Origin: Hyunsoonleella ulvae
GTDB lineage: Bacteria > Bacteroidota > Bacteroidia > Flavobacteriales > Flavobacteriaceae
Assembly: GCF_016827605.1 (NCBI RefSeq)
Contig: NZ_JAEPJQ010000005.1
Span: 1-64,000, forward strand
Direction of reading: 5' to 3'
Length of the DNA stretch: 64,000 nucleotides
Both the position numbers and the translations under genes were made by a program. The notes below the pieces were generated by a model. The model was not told the origin of the DNA. It searched no databases and was given only the letters and a program-made list of their open reading frames with translations. Below, in pieces: positions 7,386 to 15,637 of the stretch (positions are counted from its first letter, which is position 1; every line of letters starts with the position of its first letter).

Positions 7386-7607
7386 TTAGATACGCATTTT
7401 TAAACGTTTTTCTACTTTTCGTTTAATTGTGGTTAAGCGTTTCATGATGTCCATGATTTGCTCGTCTTTCTTTACTTTATAAATTTGATTTAAATCTAAA
7501 ATCAATGCTTTAGCTTCTCTGGATATTTTTACGCGATCGCTAGTAGACAATGATTTCATTTTTCTTTGTTCAAATTCTAATGCTCTGTTAATTAATTCTA
7601 ATTCCAT
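7386..7607 (-). CDS. Small helical protein B, paralogue of the 7018-7233 gene
   Basis: The 73-residue protein begins MELELINRALEFEQRK, 4 nt after the folE stop, so it is probably co-translated with it. It is all-helical and Lys/Arg-rich at the end (KRKVEKRLKMRI). It shares nearly every landmark with protein A downstream. The function is not recognised. Its tight link to folE and to photolyases suggests a light- or oxidative-stress accessory role, by context only. Confidence 0.75.
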   Translation of the reverse strand: MELELINRALEFEQRKMKSLSTSDRVKISREAKALILDLNQIYKVKKDEQIMDIMKRLTTIKRKVEKRLKMRI

Positions 7608-7611
7608 AATA

Positions 7612-8307
7612 CTAGCTATTTAAATAATTTTGTAATTCTGTAATTTTTTCTGCGGTATTAAATTTACCTCCGTAGTATGCTGTAACGGTTGAAGATGTAT
7701 CATCTTTTATACCTCTAGATGATACACAAAGATGTTTTGCATCTATAATAACAGCAACATCCTCAGTATCTAAAACGGTTTTTAACTCATTGGCAATTTG
7801 GTTGGTAAGGCGTTCTTGTACTTGCGGGCGTTTTGCATAGTACTGTACTATTCTATTTAGTTTTGAAAGCCCAATAACCTTTCCTGATGAAATATATGCT
7901 ACGTGTGCCTTGCCTATGATAGGTACAAAATGATGTTCACAATTAGAGTAAAATGTAATATTCTTCTCTACAAGCATTTGGTTATATTGATATTTATTAT
8001 CAAACAAAGCCACTTTAGGTTTGTTTTTAGGGTTTAATCCTGAAAATATCTCTTCAATATACATTTTAGCTACACGTTTTGGTGTGCCTTTAAGGGAATC
8101 GTCTGTTAAATCTAAACCCATTACTTCCATTATTTCTTCAAATAAAATAGCAATGCGTGCTTTCTTTTCGGTGTCGCTTAATTTAAAGGCATCTGGTCGC
8201 ATTGGAGTTTCTAGGCCAGTAAAGAGATGGTCGTCTCCTATGTCTTCAATCGAAAATCCGTTTAACTTGTGTCCGTTAGCTTCTTTTTTTAATTTTTCTA
8301 GTTGCAT
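7612..8307 (-). CDS. folE: GTP cyclohydrolase I
   Basis: The 231-residue enzyme converts GTP to dihydroneopterin triphosphate, the first step to folates. Zinc ligands are visible: Cys123 and His126 in SNCEHHF and Cys194 in HLCVSSRG. The GLSKLNRIVQYYAKRPQVQERLT helix is typical of the family. The N-terminal 35 residues are an extra tail. In light-response clusters folE is thought to supply the methenyltetrahydrofolate antenna of photolyases; here it lies in one operon with phrB. Confidence 0.95.
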   Translation of the reverse strand: MQLEKLKKEANGHKLNGFSIEDIGDDHLFTGLETPMRPDAFKLSDTEKKARIAILFEEIMEVMGLDLTDDSLKGTPKRVAKMYIEEIFSGLNPKNKPKVALFDNKYQYNQMLVEKNITFYSNCEHHFVPIIGKAHVAYISSGKVIGLSKLNRIVQYYAKRPQVQERLTNQIANELKTVLDTEDVAVIIDAKHLCVSSRGIKDDTSSTVTAYYGGKFNTAEKITELQNYLNS

Positions 8308-8374
8308 ATCATCTTTTTTATGTGCTGTACCAATACATTCTTGTTCATGCTTAGTGTGTATTGATCAAAGCACG

Positions 8375-8647
8375 TTAGCGTTTTGAAATTTTATTTTGTG
8401 TTATTTGCTTTTGTCTGCTGCATTTAAAGCGACCACTTTCAAATGTTCTTAGTTTTTCATGTTTTGTAGCACGACCTTGAACTCTTTTTCGCCACATTTT
8501 AAAACTACTTGGTTTCATTTCTCGGCGCATGAGCGTTATTACCTCTTGTTCCTTTAATCCAAATTGAAACTCTATAGCATCAAAAGTGGTTCTGTCCTCC
8601 CATGCCATTTCTATTATTCTGTCTATATCTTCAATAGTAAAAGTCAT
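8375..8647 (-). CDS. TIGR03643 / DUF2805 family protein
   Basis: The 90-residue protein has the recognisable core TIEDIDRIIEMAWEDRTTFD followed by FGLKEQEVITLMRREM and SFKMWRKRVQGRATKH. It looks like a small helix-turn-helix protein that could bind nucleic acid. The family recurs beside photolyase and cryptochrome genes, but its role is unknown. It overlaps the upstream gene by 4 nt (ATGA) and precedes folE by 67 nt. Confidence 0.87.
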   Translation of the reverse strand: MTFTIEDIDRIIEMAWEDRTTFDAIEFQFGLKEQEVITLMRREMKPSSFKMWRKRVQGRATKHEKLRTFESGRFKCSRQKQITQNKISKR

Positions 8648-9072
8648 GCCTGCATAAAGTTATACTGTTGGTCGTACTTAATTTTCTCTTCTAACATCTT
8701 TTTAAAAAAACCTTTATTCTCCTTAAATGTTTTGTTGTTTTTAAAGTGAATAAATTTACCCTGTGCATGTATGCTTGCACCATTTATCTTATACAGCACT
8801 AACTGGTAATAGGGGATAGCCCACGTAAAATTTTTTAAGCCTTTATTTATAAATACCAGAATACCAGATTTTCTAAGTTCTATATTGGCATAATTTATGT
8901 CTGATACTGCATTCATATAGGTTTTCATATTTGGGCTAACATCTTCTACAATCATTCTTTTAGAACCTACACCTTTCATCTTTAAAGCTTCCAACAATGT
9001 AAACGATCTGCCTACTATGTCGGTCAATAAATGTTTGTGCTCTTTACTGTAATGTGTAGTATTTAGTATCAA
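8644..9072 (-). CDS. Unknown protein, first gene of the photolyase/folE operon
   Basis: I place the start at TTG 9072 (142 residues). An upstream in-frame TTG at 9102 lies inside the -7 promoter box, so transcripts should not contain it. The protein is mixed alpha/beta with a middle containing SGILVFINKGLKNFTWAIPYYQLVLYKINGAS, then basic and helical to the end. I recognise no family. It heads the operon that continues with DUF2805, folE and ten genes in all down to phrB. Confidence 0.7.
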   Translation of the reverse strand: MILNTTHYSKEHKHLLTDIVGRSFTLLEALKMKGVGSKRMIVEDVSPNMKTYMNAVSDINYANIELRKSGILVFINKGLKNFTWAIPYYQLVLYKINGASIHAQGKFIHFKNNKTFKENKGFFKKMLEEKIKYDQQYNFMQA

Positions 9073-9091
9073 TTTTTCTTTATTTACATAC

Positions 9092-9134
9092 CAAAGATAC
9101 AAAATGTTTAACCTTTAAAGTTAAAAGTTAAACA
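9092..9134 (-). promoter_or_regulatory. Promoter and TetR-type operator of the folE-phrB operon
   Basis: On the minus strand a TATCTTTG -7 box (9099-9092) is preceded by the inverted repeat TGTTTAAC-N14-GTTAAACA (arms 9105-9112 and 9127-9134). The 20-nt string GTTAAACATTTTGTATCTTT is shared exactly with the promoter of the tetR operon at 17633-17652, and the arm spacing is identical. The repeat covers the region just upstream of the -7 box, where a bound repressor would block RNA polymerase. Confidence 0.72.
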
Positions 9135-9196
9135 AAAATTAACATATTACTATCAGAAAAATTTATCGTGAGTTTAACGCCTTATTTTATAGGGGT

Positions 9197-10678
9197 TTAG
9201 GGGTTTTTTATTCTGTTTTTTAAGGTATGCTTTTTTAGAATTCTTTTGCTTTCCTCTAAAACTGTTTTGTCTTTGCGTAATTTCCAAAGTGTGTCTCCCG
9301 CTTTTTTTCTGGATAGTTCTAAATCTACAATAGGCTTTGGGTAATCTAATCCTAGTTTAAAGTTATAGAACTGTTGCTCCATGTCCGTCATTAAATAGGG
9401 TTGATGTGCAAAAGGGGTATCTAGGTTTTTTAATTCTGGGAGCCATTTTTTTATAAAAGTTGCTTCCGGATCGTGTTCTATACTGTTTTTTACCGGGTTG
9501 TATATGCGAAGCATGTTTATTCCCGTTTCTCCTGCTTGCATTTGCAGTTGCGGAAAGTGGATACCAGGTTCAAAATCCAGAAACATTTGCGATAGGTGGG
9601 TAGTGGCCTCTTGCCAAGGTTGCCATAGGTTATGTGTAAAAAAGGAGACTACTAAGGCGCGCATTCTAAAGTTAAGATACCCTGTTTCATTTAAGCAGCG
9701 CATACATGCATCTACCAAAGGGTACCCTGTATTGCCTGTTTTCCAGGCGATTTGGTAGGCTTTAGATACACTCTTTTTTAGTTTATGGAACCCTTTGTTT
9801 ACACTGACCTCTTCCATGGTATGTTCCATTTCAAACTTTTGTATAAAATGTGTTTGCCAGCGTAGCCTGGACATAAAGGCCTCCAAAGCCTTTTTGTGTT
9901 TTGAGGTTTGTTTTAATTGGTATGCTTCATGGTACACCTCTCTAACCGATAAATTTCCCCAAGCTAAATAAGGGGACATTCTACTGCAGCTTGTTCTTGC
10001 CAACTCTGGCTTAGAAATATGAAACATATAATTGGGATAACGCTCGGATAAAAAGGATTCTAAATAACGTTTTCCAGTAGTTCGCCCTCCTTTTTGAAAT
10101 GGTGTAAACTCTGGTGTTGTTAACTCTGGTACTTTAAAGTTTTGCTCTAAGCTATTAATAGCTTCTATAGCTATTAATTGCTGTTGTTTTGGCTGAAAGG
10201 GTAGTGGTGTAATGGCATAAAATGCATCTACTTTTTCATTCCAACCTTCCCTGTCTCTTAACCCTCGTATAACGCCATTGTTAATGTTTTGATGCCATTG
10301 GATGAGATTGTTTTTACAAAACCGCTTAAAATTTTTATCACGATTGTAAGTGACTAGAATACCTGTTTCTTGATGCGAGAAAATATCTGATATATGGTAG
10401 TGGGTTAGTAACTGATTTATGGTGGCTATAATATCCGATTGCACTACCAATACTTTAGAATTATACGTTTTTAAGGCGTTGTTTAAGTCTACTATGGATT
10501 CTTTTATAAAATTCCAATGGCGCTCACTATAATGTGGATCGTTAATAAGCATAGGCTCAAAACTATATAGTAGTAAAACGCGTTTGCCAGTTTTTAAGGC
10601 ATTAAAAATGGCTTCGTTATCATACAATCTTAGGTCTCGTTTTAACCAAACAATGTGTACGTGTTCTTTTTTAGTCAT
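9197..10678 (-). CDS. Photolyase/cryptochrome-family protein, divergent subfamily
   Basis: The 493-residue protein has an N-terminal antenna domain (HIVWLKRDLRLYDNEAIF) and a FAD domain with GYPLVDACMRCLNETGYLNFRMRALVVSF. The segment that reads SNxGNWQW in CPD photolyases is replaced by FPQLQMQAGETGINMLRIYNP, so the flavin-proximal Asn and the nearby Trp residues differ. This marks a distinct subfamily; repair versus signalling cannot be decided. It overlaps the upstream gene by 8 nt and ends the second operon, just before the promoter of the first. Confidence 0.88.
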   Translation of the reverse strand: MTKKEHVHIVWLKRDLRLYDNEAIFNALKTGKRVLLLYSFEPMLINDPHYSERHWNFIKESIVDLNNALKTYNSKVLVVQSDIIATINQLLTHYHISDIFSHQETGILVTYNRDKNFKRFCKNNLIQWHQNINNGVIRGLRDREGWNEKVDAFYAITPLPFQPKQQQLIAIEAINSLEQNFKVPELTTPEFTPFQKGGRTTGKRYLESFLSERYPNYMFHISKPELARTSCSRMSPYLAWGNLSVREVYHEAYQLKQTSKHKKALEAFMSRLRWQTHFIQKFEMEHTMEEVSVNKGFHKLKKSVSKAYQIAWKTGNTGYPLVDACMRCLNETGYLNFRMRALVVSFFTHNLWQPWQEATTHLSQMFLDFEPGIHFPQLQMQAGETGINMLRIYNPVKNSIEHDPEATFIKKWLPELKNLDTPFAHQPYLMTDMEQQFYNFKLGLDYPKPIVDLELSRKKAGDTLWKLRKDKTVLEESKRILKKHTLKNRIKNP

Positions 10679-12155
10679 GATCTAGGGCTTTAAAAAATGC
10701 TTCGGCATATTCAAAATGCTGTTGTTTGGTTTCTGGTTTCATTTTATCGAAAGTCCTAATAAGCATACCTAACCTTGGATTACTTAAAAAGAAATTGCGG
10801 TGTTTGTCCATAAACGTCCAAAATAACCCGTCCCAGGTAGATTGCCATTTGCCTTTGCCGTAGTTGCTCATTTTCATGATGTAATTACTACTGCTTATAT
10901 AGGGTTTTGTAGACATCAATCCGCCATCGGCATATAAACTCATGCCATACACATTGGGTACCATTACCCAATCGTAAGCATCAATAAATAGTTCCATAAA
11001 CCATTTATACACATCGTCTGGATGAAATTCGCACAATACCATAAAATTGCCTAAAATCATTAAGCGTTCTATATGGTGTGCATATCCTGTTTTTAGTACT
11101 TTTTTAATCACATCGTCTACAGGGGGAATTCCAGTAGTACCATCATAAAACGATGTTGGTATCTTTCTTGAAAACTTCCAAAAATTTTTCGTGCGTTCCT
11201 CGGTACCTTTAGCCTCATATACACCTCGAATAAATTCGCGCCATCCTAGAATTTGCCTAACAAAACCCTCGGTGGAGTTTATGGGTACATTATAATTTTT
11301 TGCATAATTGATAGCCTTGTTTATAACTGTTTTTGGATGTAGTAATCCAGCATTAATTAAAGGGGATAAGAGGCTGTGGTTTAAAATATGTTCTTCCTTG
11401 ACTATGGCATCTTCATAAGTTCCAAATTCATGAAAGCGTAGTTCTAAAAATTGGTCTAACCATGCTTCAGCAGATTTAAAATCGATTGGATAAACTAAAA
11501 CATCATTTAGCTGTCCGTAGTTTTCAGAGAAATTATCCCTAACATAGGCTTCTGCTTCTTTATGGAATTTGGTTTTCTCTGGAAATTGAATGCTTGGAGG
11601 GGTTTTACCTTTGGGGTATTTTTTTCTATTATCAGAATCGTAGGTCCATTTACCACCCTCAGGTTGGTTGCCTTGCATCAAGATGTTCCTGTTTTTGCGT
11701 TCATCTTTGTAATAAGAAGTTTGAAAAAACTTTTTCTTTGCTGGTTTAAAAAATGAAGACAATTCTTCTTTGGTATTGATGAAAAGTGGATTATTATACC
11801 ATTCAATGTTGATATCTTGAGCAGATGATGTTATGTGTTTTTCAAGCCAATTATCTGTGGGGTCTATGATATGAAGTGTTGATACACCTTGTTGTTTTAG
11901 CTCTGGCAATAACTGCCTTACATCTGATGTTTCCTCTTCGGCTTCAATATATGTTACATGTTTATCCAGCGATTCTAAATACGCTTGATAAGCTTTCATG
12001 CTTGCCCGATGAAATGCGATTTTTTGTTTATGGAATTTGTACTGCCTAAAGAATAGATATTCTTCAATCAGGATAATAGCATCTACATGGTTTAAAACCT
12101 CCGAAGTTTTAAATAATTGGTGAGGAAATATAATATGTATTTGTGTGTCTTGCAT
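10671..12155 (-). CDS. CryB/PhrB-type (6-4)-like photolyase lacking the Fe-S cysteines
   Basis: The protein has 494 residues from ATG 12155, 2 nt after the Cry-DASH stop; an upstream ATG at 12182 would lie inside that gene. It has the FeS-BCP family features: GWREFIRGVYEA, GYAHHIERLMILGNFMVL, DAYDWVMVPNVYGMSLYADGG and STKPYISSSNYI. Characterised relatives carry four Cys ligands for a [4Fe-4S] cluster, three of them after the SNYI segment. Here that stretch reads MSNYGKGKWQSTWDGLFW, and the whole protein contains a single Cys. A cluster of the usual kind cannot form. It is the middle one of three photolyase-family genes in a row. Confidence 0.9.
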   Translation of the reverse strand: MQDTQIHIIFPHQLFKTSEVLNHVDAIILIEEYLFFRQYKFHKQKIAFHRASMKAYQAYLESLDKHVTYIEAEEETSDVRQLLPELKQQGVSTLHIIDPTDNWLEKHITSSAQDINIEWYNNPLFINTKEELSSFFKPAKKKFFQTSYYKDERKNRNILMQGNQPEGGKWTYDSDNRKKYPKGKTPPSIQFPEKTKFHKEAEAYVRDNFSENYGQLNDVLVYPIDFKSAEAWLDQFLELRFHEFGTYEDAIVKEEHILNHSLLSPLINAGLLHPKTVINKAINYAKNYNVPINSTEGFVRQILGWREFIRGVYEAKGTEERTKNFWKFSRKIPTSFYDGTTGIPPVDDVIKKVLKTGYAHHIERLMILGNFMVLCEFHPDDVYKWFMELFIDAYDWVMVPNVYGMSLYADGGLMSTKPYISSSNYIMKMSNYGKGKWQSTWDGLFWTFMDKHRNFFLSNPRLGMLIRTFDKMKPETKQQHFEYAEAFFKALDHD

Positions 12156-12157
12156 GC

Positions 12158-13468
12158 TTAAAACAATGTTGTTTGTAACCACATATTTTGAAATTTATTG
12201 GAAGCATCGTAGCGTTGTGCCTGTAACTCCACATTAAATTTTCGGTCGCGTGGATCGTTACCAACGCCAGCTACATACATCCAATTGCCATAATTGCTGT
12301 GCACATCATAATCTATAAGTAGCGACTCAAAATATGCTGCACCAATTCTCCAATCTAGTAGTAGGTCTTTAGCAAAAAACGAAGCCACATTTTGTCGCCC
12401 CCTATTGCTCATCCATCCTGTAAGCTTAAGCTCTAGCATATTGGCATTTACAAAACTTGATGATGTATTCCCTTCAATCCAATCTTCAATTTGTTGTTTT
12501 TCTCTCTCCCAATGGTATTCCTTTTTAAGGATACCACCTATTTTAAAGATACTATTACCATGTTTTAGCGAGATATATTTAAAATAATCCCTCCAAATCA
12601 ATTCAAAGATTAACCAATAGGTAGACTGGTTTTTGTAATATTCTTTTTCAAATTGTTTTACTTGCCAAAAAATGGTGCGAGGAGAAATACTGCCATTGGC
12701 CAACCATGATGAAAACTTTGAGCTATAGTCTTTACCTACAAGTCCATTCCTTGTTTTTTTATAAACTCCTAGGGTTTTGGTTTGAAATATATAATCATCT
12801 AAACGGTTTAATGCAGCATTCTCGCCTCCTTCAAATGGGAAAGCGGAGTTAGGGTGTGCTGTAAAATCTTTATAGCCTAAATCCTCCAATGATGGTATTT
12901 GTGTAGGGTTGTAAATGTCTTGTAGGGGGGCTTTCGGTATAGGATGATGGATAGGCCTAACTTTACTTTCTTTTTCAACCTTTTTCCTAAAATTGGTAAA
13001 CACTTGCGGGATGTTATAAAAAGATATTCCTATATCGTCTGGATGAAACAAAAACTGGTTGTAGTATTCGTTAAATACGGTATGGGCAGGACTATTTAAT
13101 TTTACCTGTTCTAAAACTTTGGTTTCCTCTTGTGTCCATTCCCTTTGAAGATAAATGGTTTTGGTATTGAATTGTTCTATTAATTTAGGAATTTCTTGCT
13201 CTGGATGGTTATGGTAAACAAACAGTTCAATATTTAAATCGCTTAGATTTTTCTTTAAATCCTGTAGTGTTTCAATTAAAAATTTTGCTCTATATTTCTC
13301 TGTTTTTTTAAATCCAAAATTCCCTACGCTAAAAAGCCTGGGTTCAAAACAGTAAACAGCAATACAGTGTTTGTGATGTTGTAGTGCCTTATTGAGGGCT
13401 ATGTTATCATTTACCCTTAAGTCGTTTCTAAACCAAATTAAGCCGAGGTTTTTTTGTTTTTCCTGCAT
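12158..13468 (-). CDS. Cryptochrome DASH
   Basis: The 436-residue protein has the antenna domain ([13 protein letters not shown]) and the DASH hallmark near the C-terminus, [22 protein letters not shown]. Cry-DASH proteins bind FAD and methenyltetrahydrofolate and repair dimers in single-stranded DNA; some have light-signalling roles. Its start overlaps the DUF2256 gene by 31 nt. The folE of the companion operon could feed its folate antenna. Confidence 0.95.
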   Translation of the reverse strand: MQEKQKNLGLIWFRNDLRVNDNIALNKALQHHKHCIAVYCFEPRLFSVGNFGFKKTEKYRAKFLIETLQDLKKNLSDLNIELFVYHNHPEQEIPKLIEQFNTKTIYLQREWTQEETKVLEQVKLNSPAHTVFNEYYNQFLFHPDDIGISFYNIPQVFTNFRKKVEKESKVRPIHHPIPKAPLQDIYNPTQIPSLEDLGYKDFTAHPNSAFPFEGGENAALNRLDDYIFQTKTLGVYKKTRNGLVGKDYSSKFSSWLANGSISPRTIFWQVKQFEKEYYKNQSTYWLIFELIWRDYFKYISLKHGNSIFKIGGILKKEYHWEREKQQIEDWIEGNTSSSFVNANMLELKLTGWMSNRGRQNVASFFAKDLLLDWRIGAAYFESLLIDYDVHSNYGNWMYVAGVGNDPRDRKFNVELQAQRYDASNKFQNMWLQTTLF

Positions 13469-13584
13469 CGTTCACTACAATATTTAACGTTGTACCAGTT
13501 CTTTTCCCATTTCTTTCGCCAAGTAAAAGGTAGGTTACAGGTGTTACACGTTTTCTGTGGTAAGTGTTGTTTTTTGTGTCTCAA
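13438..13584 (-). CDS. DUF2256 small zinc-ribbon-like protein
   Basis: The 48-residue protein begins at TTG 13584 and contains [19 protein letters not shown] and then [17 protein letters not shown]. The two Cys-x-x-Cys or Cys-x-x-x-Cys pairs and the aromatic core are diagnostic for DUF2256, a family that commonly sits beside cryptochrome genes. It overlaps the preceding NAD(P)-binding gene by 41 nt and Cry-DASH by 31 nt, which makes it easy to miss. Function unknown; zinc binding is likely. Confidence 0.85.
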   Translation of the reverse strand: MRHKKQHLPQKTCNTCNLPFTWRKKWEKNWYNVKYCSERCRKNKKTSA

Positions 13585-15004
13585 CTTTAACCAGTTTATC
13601 AATCATTCCCGAGAATATAAAGCCATGAAAAGGCAAAACGCTATACCAATACAAACGTCCCCACAAACCTCTGGGTCTAAACGTGGCGGTTTGCTTTAAT
13701 TTATTGTCTTCAATTTTAAATTCTAACCAAGCTTCTCCTGGTAAACGCATTTCAGCATAGAGTAGCAGTTTTTGTTTTTCTTTATCGGCAAAAATTACAC
13801 GCCAAAAGTCTAAAGCATCTCCAGCATCTATATTTGTGGGGCTTGTACGTCCGCGTCTTAGTCCTATACCTCCAAAGAGCTTATCAATATAACCTCTTAT
13901 GCGCCAAAGTATAGTACCATAATACCATCCGTTTTTTCCACCAATACTCCAAATTTTCTCAATGGTTTCATTAGCATCAGTTACGTAACGTTCTTTGTAA
14001 TCTTTAAAGCACCCGTATTTTGGGACGTTTACATATTTGTGTAATTGTTTGCCGAGGCGTCCGCTGCTTACCATAGAGTCTTTCCAGCTTGATACGATAC
14101 CATTTTGTTCTATTTTTTCAAAAGCTAAAGCGACTGCTTCTTTGTAAGTAATGGGGTTTACATCTAATATTTGGTTAATATCACTGGGTTTACCTATAAT
14201 TTGTACACCCATGCTATCTACTAGTGATGTTGCTAATTTGTATGAGGTAGATGTTACAAAATATAACCAATAAGACGATAGTTTTGGTGTCATTACCGGT
14301 ACAGTTAGGATGTAACGTTTAAGTCCCCTAACTTTGGCGAATTGTAACAGCATCTCCCTGTATGTTATTATTTCTGGACCAAATACATCAAAACTCTTAT
14401 TGTACAACGCTTCGTTACCTACAGCACGAGATAAAAAAGCCAATACATCCCGTACGGCTAATGGTTGGGTTTTGGTGTTTAACCATTTGGGGGCAATCAT
14501 AAAGGGGAGCTTTTCTACTAAATCCCTGATAATCTCAAAAGAAGAACTCCCCGAACCTACTATAATTCCCGCTTTAAATATCGTGAGTGCATATTGCTCT
14601 GATGCCAGTATGCCTTCTACATTTTTTCTCGACCTTAGATGCTTGGAAAGTTTATCTTCATTAGTAATACCACTTAAATAAATTACCTGTTTAGCCTCTG
14701 TGGTTTCTACGTAATTTTTAAAATTTACTGCGCATTTTTCTTCTAAGGATTCAAAATCTTTAGACGAGTTGGACATGGAGTGAATAAGGTAATAGGCAGC
14801 ATCTATACCCTTAGGGATGTTTTCTAGGGTTTCAGGTTTTAGAAAGTCTGCCTCAATAACGTATACATTTTCATCTTCAGTATAACTCTTATCCGCTCTT
14901 AACCGATCTCTTACAACACAAACAACAGTGTGCCCTTGATGTAACAAAAAAGGGATAAGACGTTTGCCTATGTAGCCTGTTGCTCCTGTTACTAAGACTT
15001 TCAT
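13544..15004 (-). CDS. NAD(P)H-binding SDR-type protein with DUF2867-like C-terminus
   Basis: The 486-residue protein starts at [16 protein letters not shown]; the ATG at 15004 overlaps the flavin reductase stop (ATGA), and a farther upstream start is less likely. The N-terminal half is an atypical SDR with the GATGYIG nucleotide motif. The C-terminal ~150 residues ([22 protein letters not shown] onward) match the DUF2867-type domain with GDALDFWRV and [11 protein letters not shown]. Proteins of this build occur in light-induced clusters next to photolyase in many bacteria. The substrate is unknown. Confidence 0.88.
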   Translation of the reverse strand: MKVLVTGATGYIGKRLIPFLLHQGHTVVCVVRDRLRADKSYTEDENVYVIEADFLKPETLENIPKGIDAAYYLIHSMSNSSKDFESLEEKCAVNFKNYVETTEAKQVIYLSGITNEDKLSKHLRSRKNVEGILASEQYALTIFKAGIIVGSGSSSFEIIRDLVEKLPFMIAPKWLNTKTQPLAVRDVLAFLSRAVGNEALYNKSFDVFGPEIITYREMLLQFAKVRGLKRYILTVPVMTPKLSSYWLYFVTSTSYKLATSLVDSMGVQIIGKPSDINQILDVNPITYKEAVALAFEKIEQNGIVSSWKDSMVSSGRLGKQLHKYVNVPKYGCFKDYKERYVTDANETIEKIWSIGGKNGWYYGTILWRIRGYIDKLFGGIGLRRGRTSPTNIDAGDALDFWRVIFADKEKQKLLLYAEMRLPGEAWLEFKIEDNKLKQTATFRPRGLWGRLYWYSVLPFHGFIFSGMIDKLVKVETQKTTLTTENV

Positions 15005-15636
15005 GATGTTTCTGTTACTAAGTTTTTTGGTCTCTGATATCCATAACGTGTTTTGCACTCTGGTACTGCATAACCATCCAAACCATTAATGGCAGCTACT
15101 TTTGCTTTGGATAAATTGATAAAGCCGTCCTCTTCAATTAGTTCATTATCAACATATAACCCAATAATTTTACCAATTACCAAAATGGTATCATTGGCTT
15201 TTATAGGGTATTCTTCAAGGTATTCCATGGCTAGTTGTATGGGTGCTCCCTTTACAAATGGTGCATTAAAACCTGTTTTGTATTCTGCTTCTAAATGTGT
15301 AACCTCGAATTCTGATATGTTGCTATCATATTTAGCTGATGTATGATGCGCATCTTCTTTTATAGCCTCGTGTATGTGGTTAATGGTATAATATCCTGTA
15401 GCTTTTAAATTCTCATAAGTATTACGGATTACTGTGGTGGGACGTAAAAAGAATCCTAAAATTGCAGGACTTGAACCAATGTGGGTAACCGAACTAAACA
15501 CAGCTACATTTTCTACACCATTCTTTGAAATGGAACCAATTAAGTTAGCCGATTTGTAGCCAGAACAGCTATTTATTAGATTGATTTTATAGATGTGCTC
15601 TAACTCTTGAATATCTGATTCGCTAAAATATTTCAT
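15001..15636 (-). CDS. Flavin reductase-like, FMN-binding split-barrel protein
   Basis: The 211-residue protein has family features including NLINSCSGYKSANLIGSIS, the SSVTHIGSSPAILGFFLRP stretch and TYENLKATGYYTINHI, which form the FMN site. It could supply reduced flavin or act as an FMN-dependent oxidoreductase. It sits 1 nt after the AarF-like gene and overlaps the next gene by 4 nt, so it is firmly in the operon. A link with the three flavin photoreceptors downstream is plausible. Confidence 0.87.
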   Translation of the reverse strand: MKYFSESDIQELEHIYKINLINSCSGYKSANLIGSISKNGVENVAVFSSVTHIGSSPAILGFFLRPTTVIRNTYENLKATGYYTINHIHEAIKEDAHHTSAKYDSNISEFEVTHLEAEYKTGFNAPFVKGAPIQLAMEYLEEYPIKANDTILVIGKIIGLYVDNELIEEDGFINLSKAKVAAINGLDGYAVPECKTRYGYQRPKNLVTETS

Positions 15637-15637
15637 A

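Noticed and set aside
12156-12182. Upstream ATG of the CryB-like gene
   Set aside because: It lies within the Cry-DASH gene; ATG 12155 follows the Cry-DASH stop by 2 nt and gives the usual family N-terminus.
13454-13699. Plus-strand frame opposite the DUF2256 gene
   Set aside because: It is antisense to DUF2256 and the SDR-like gene, which have clear family motifs; nothing supports coding on the plus strand.
15005-15058. Longer N-terminus of the NAD(P)-binding SDR-like protein
   Set aside because: The added 18 residues read out of the flavin reductase gene; the ATG at 15004 gives a 4-nt stop/start overlap and starts directly at the Rossmann strand.
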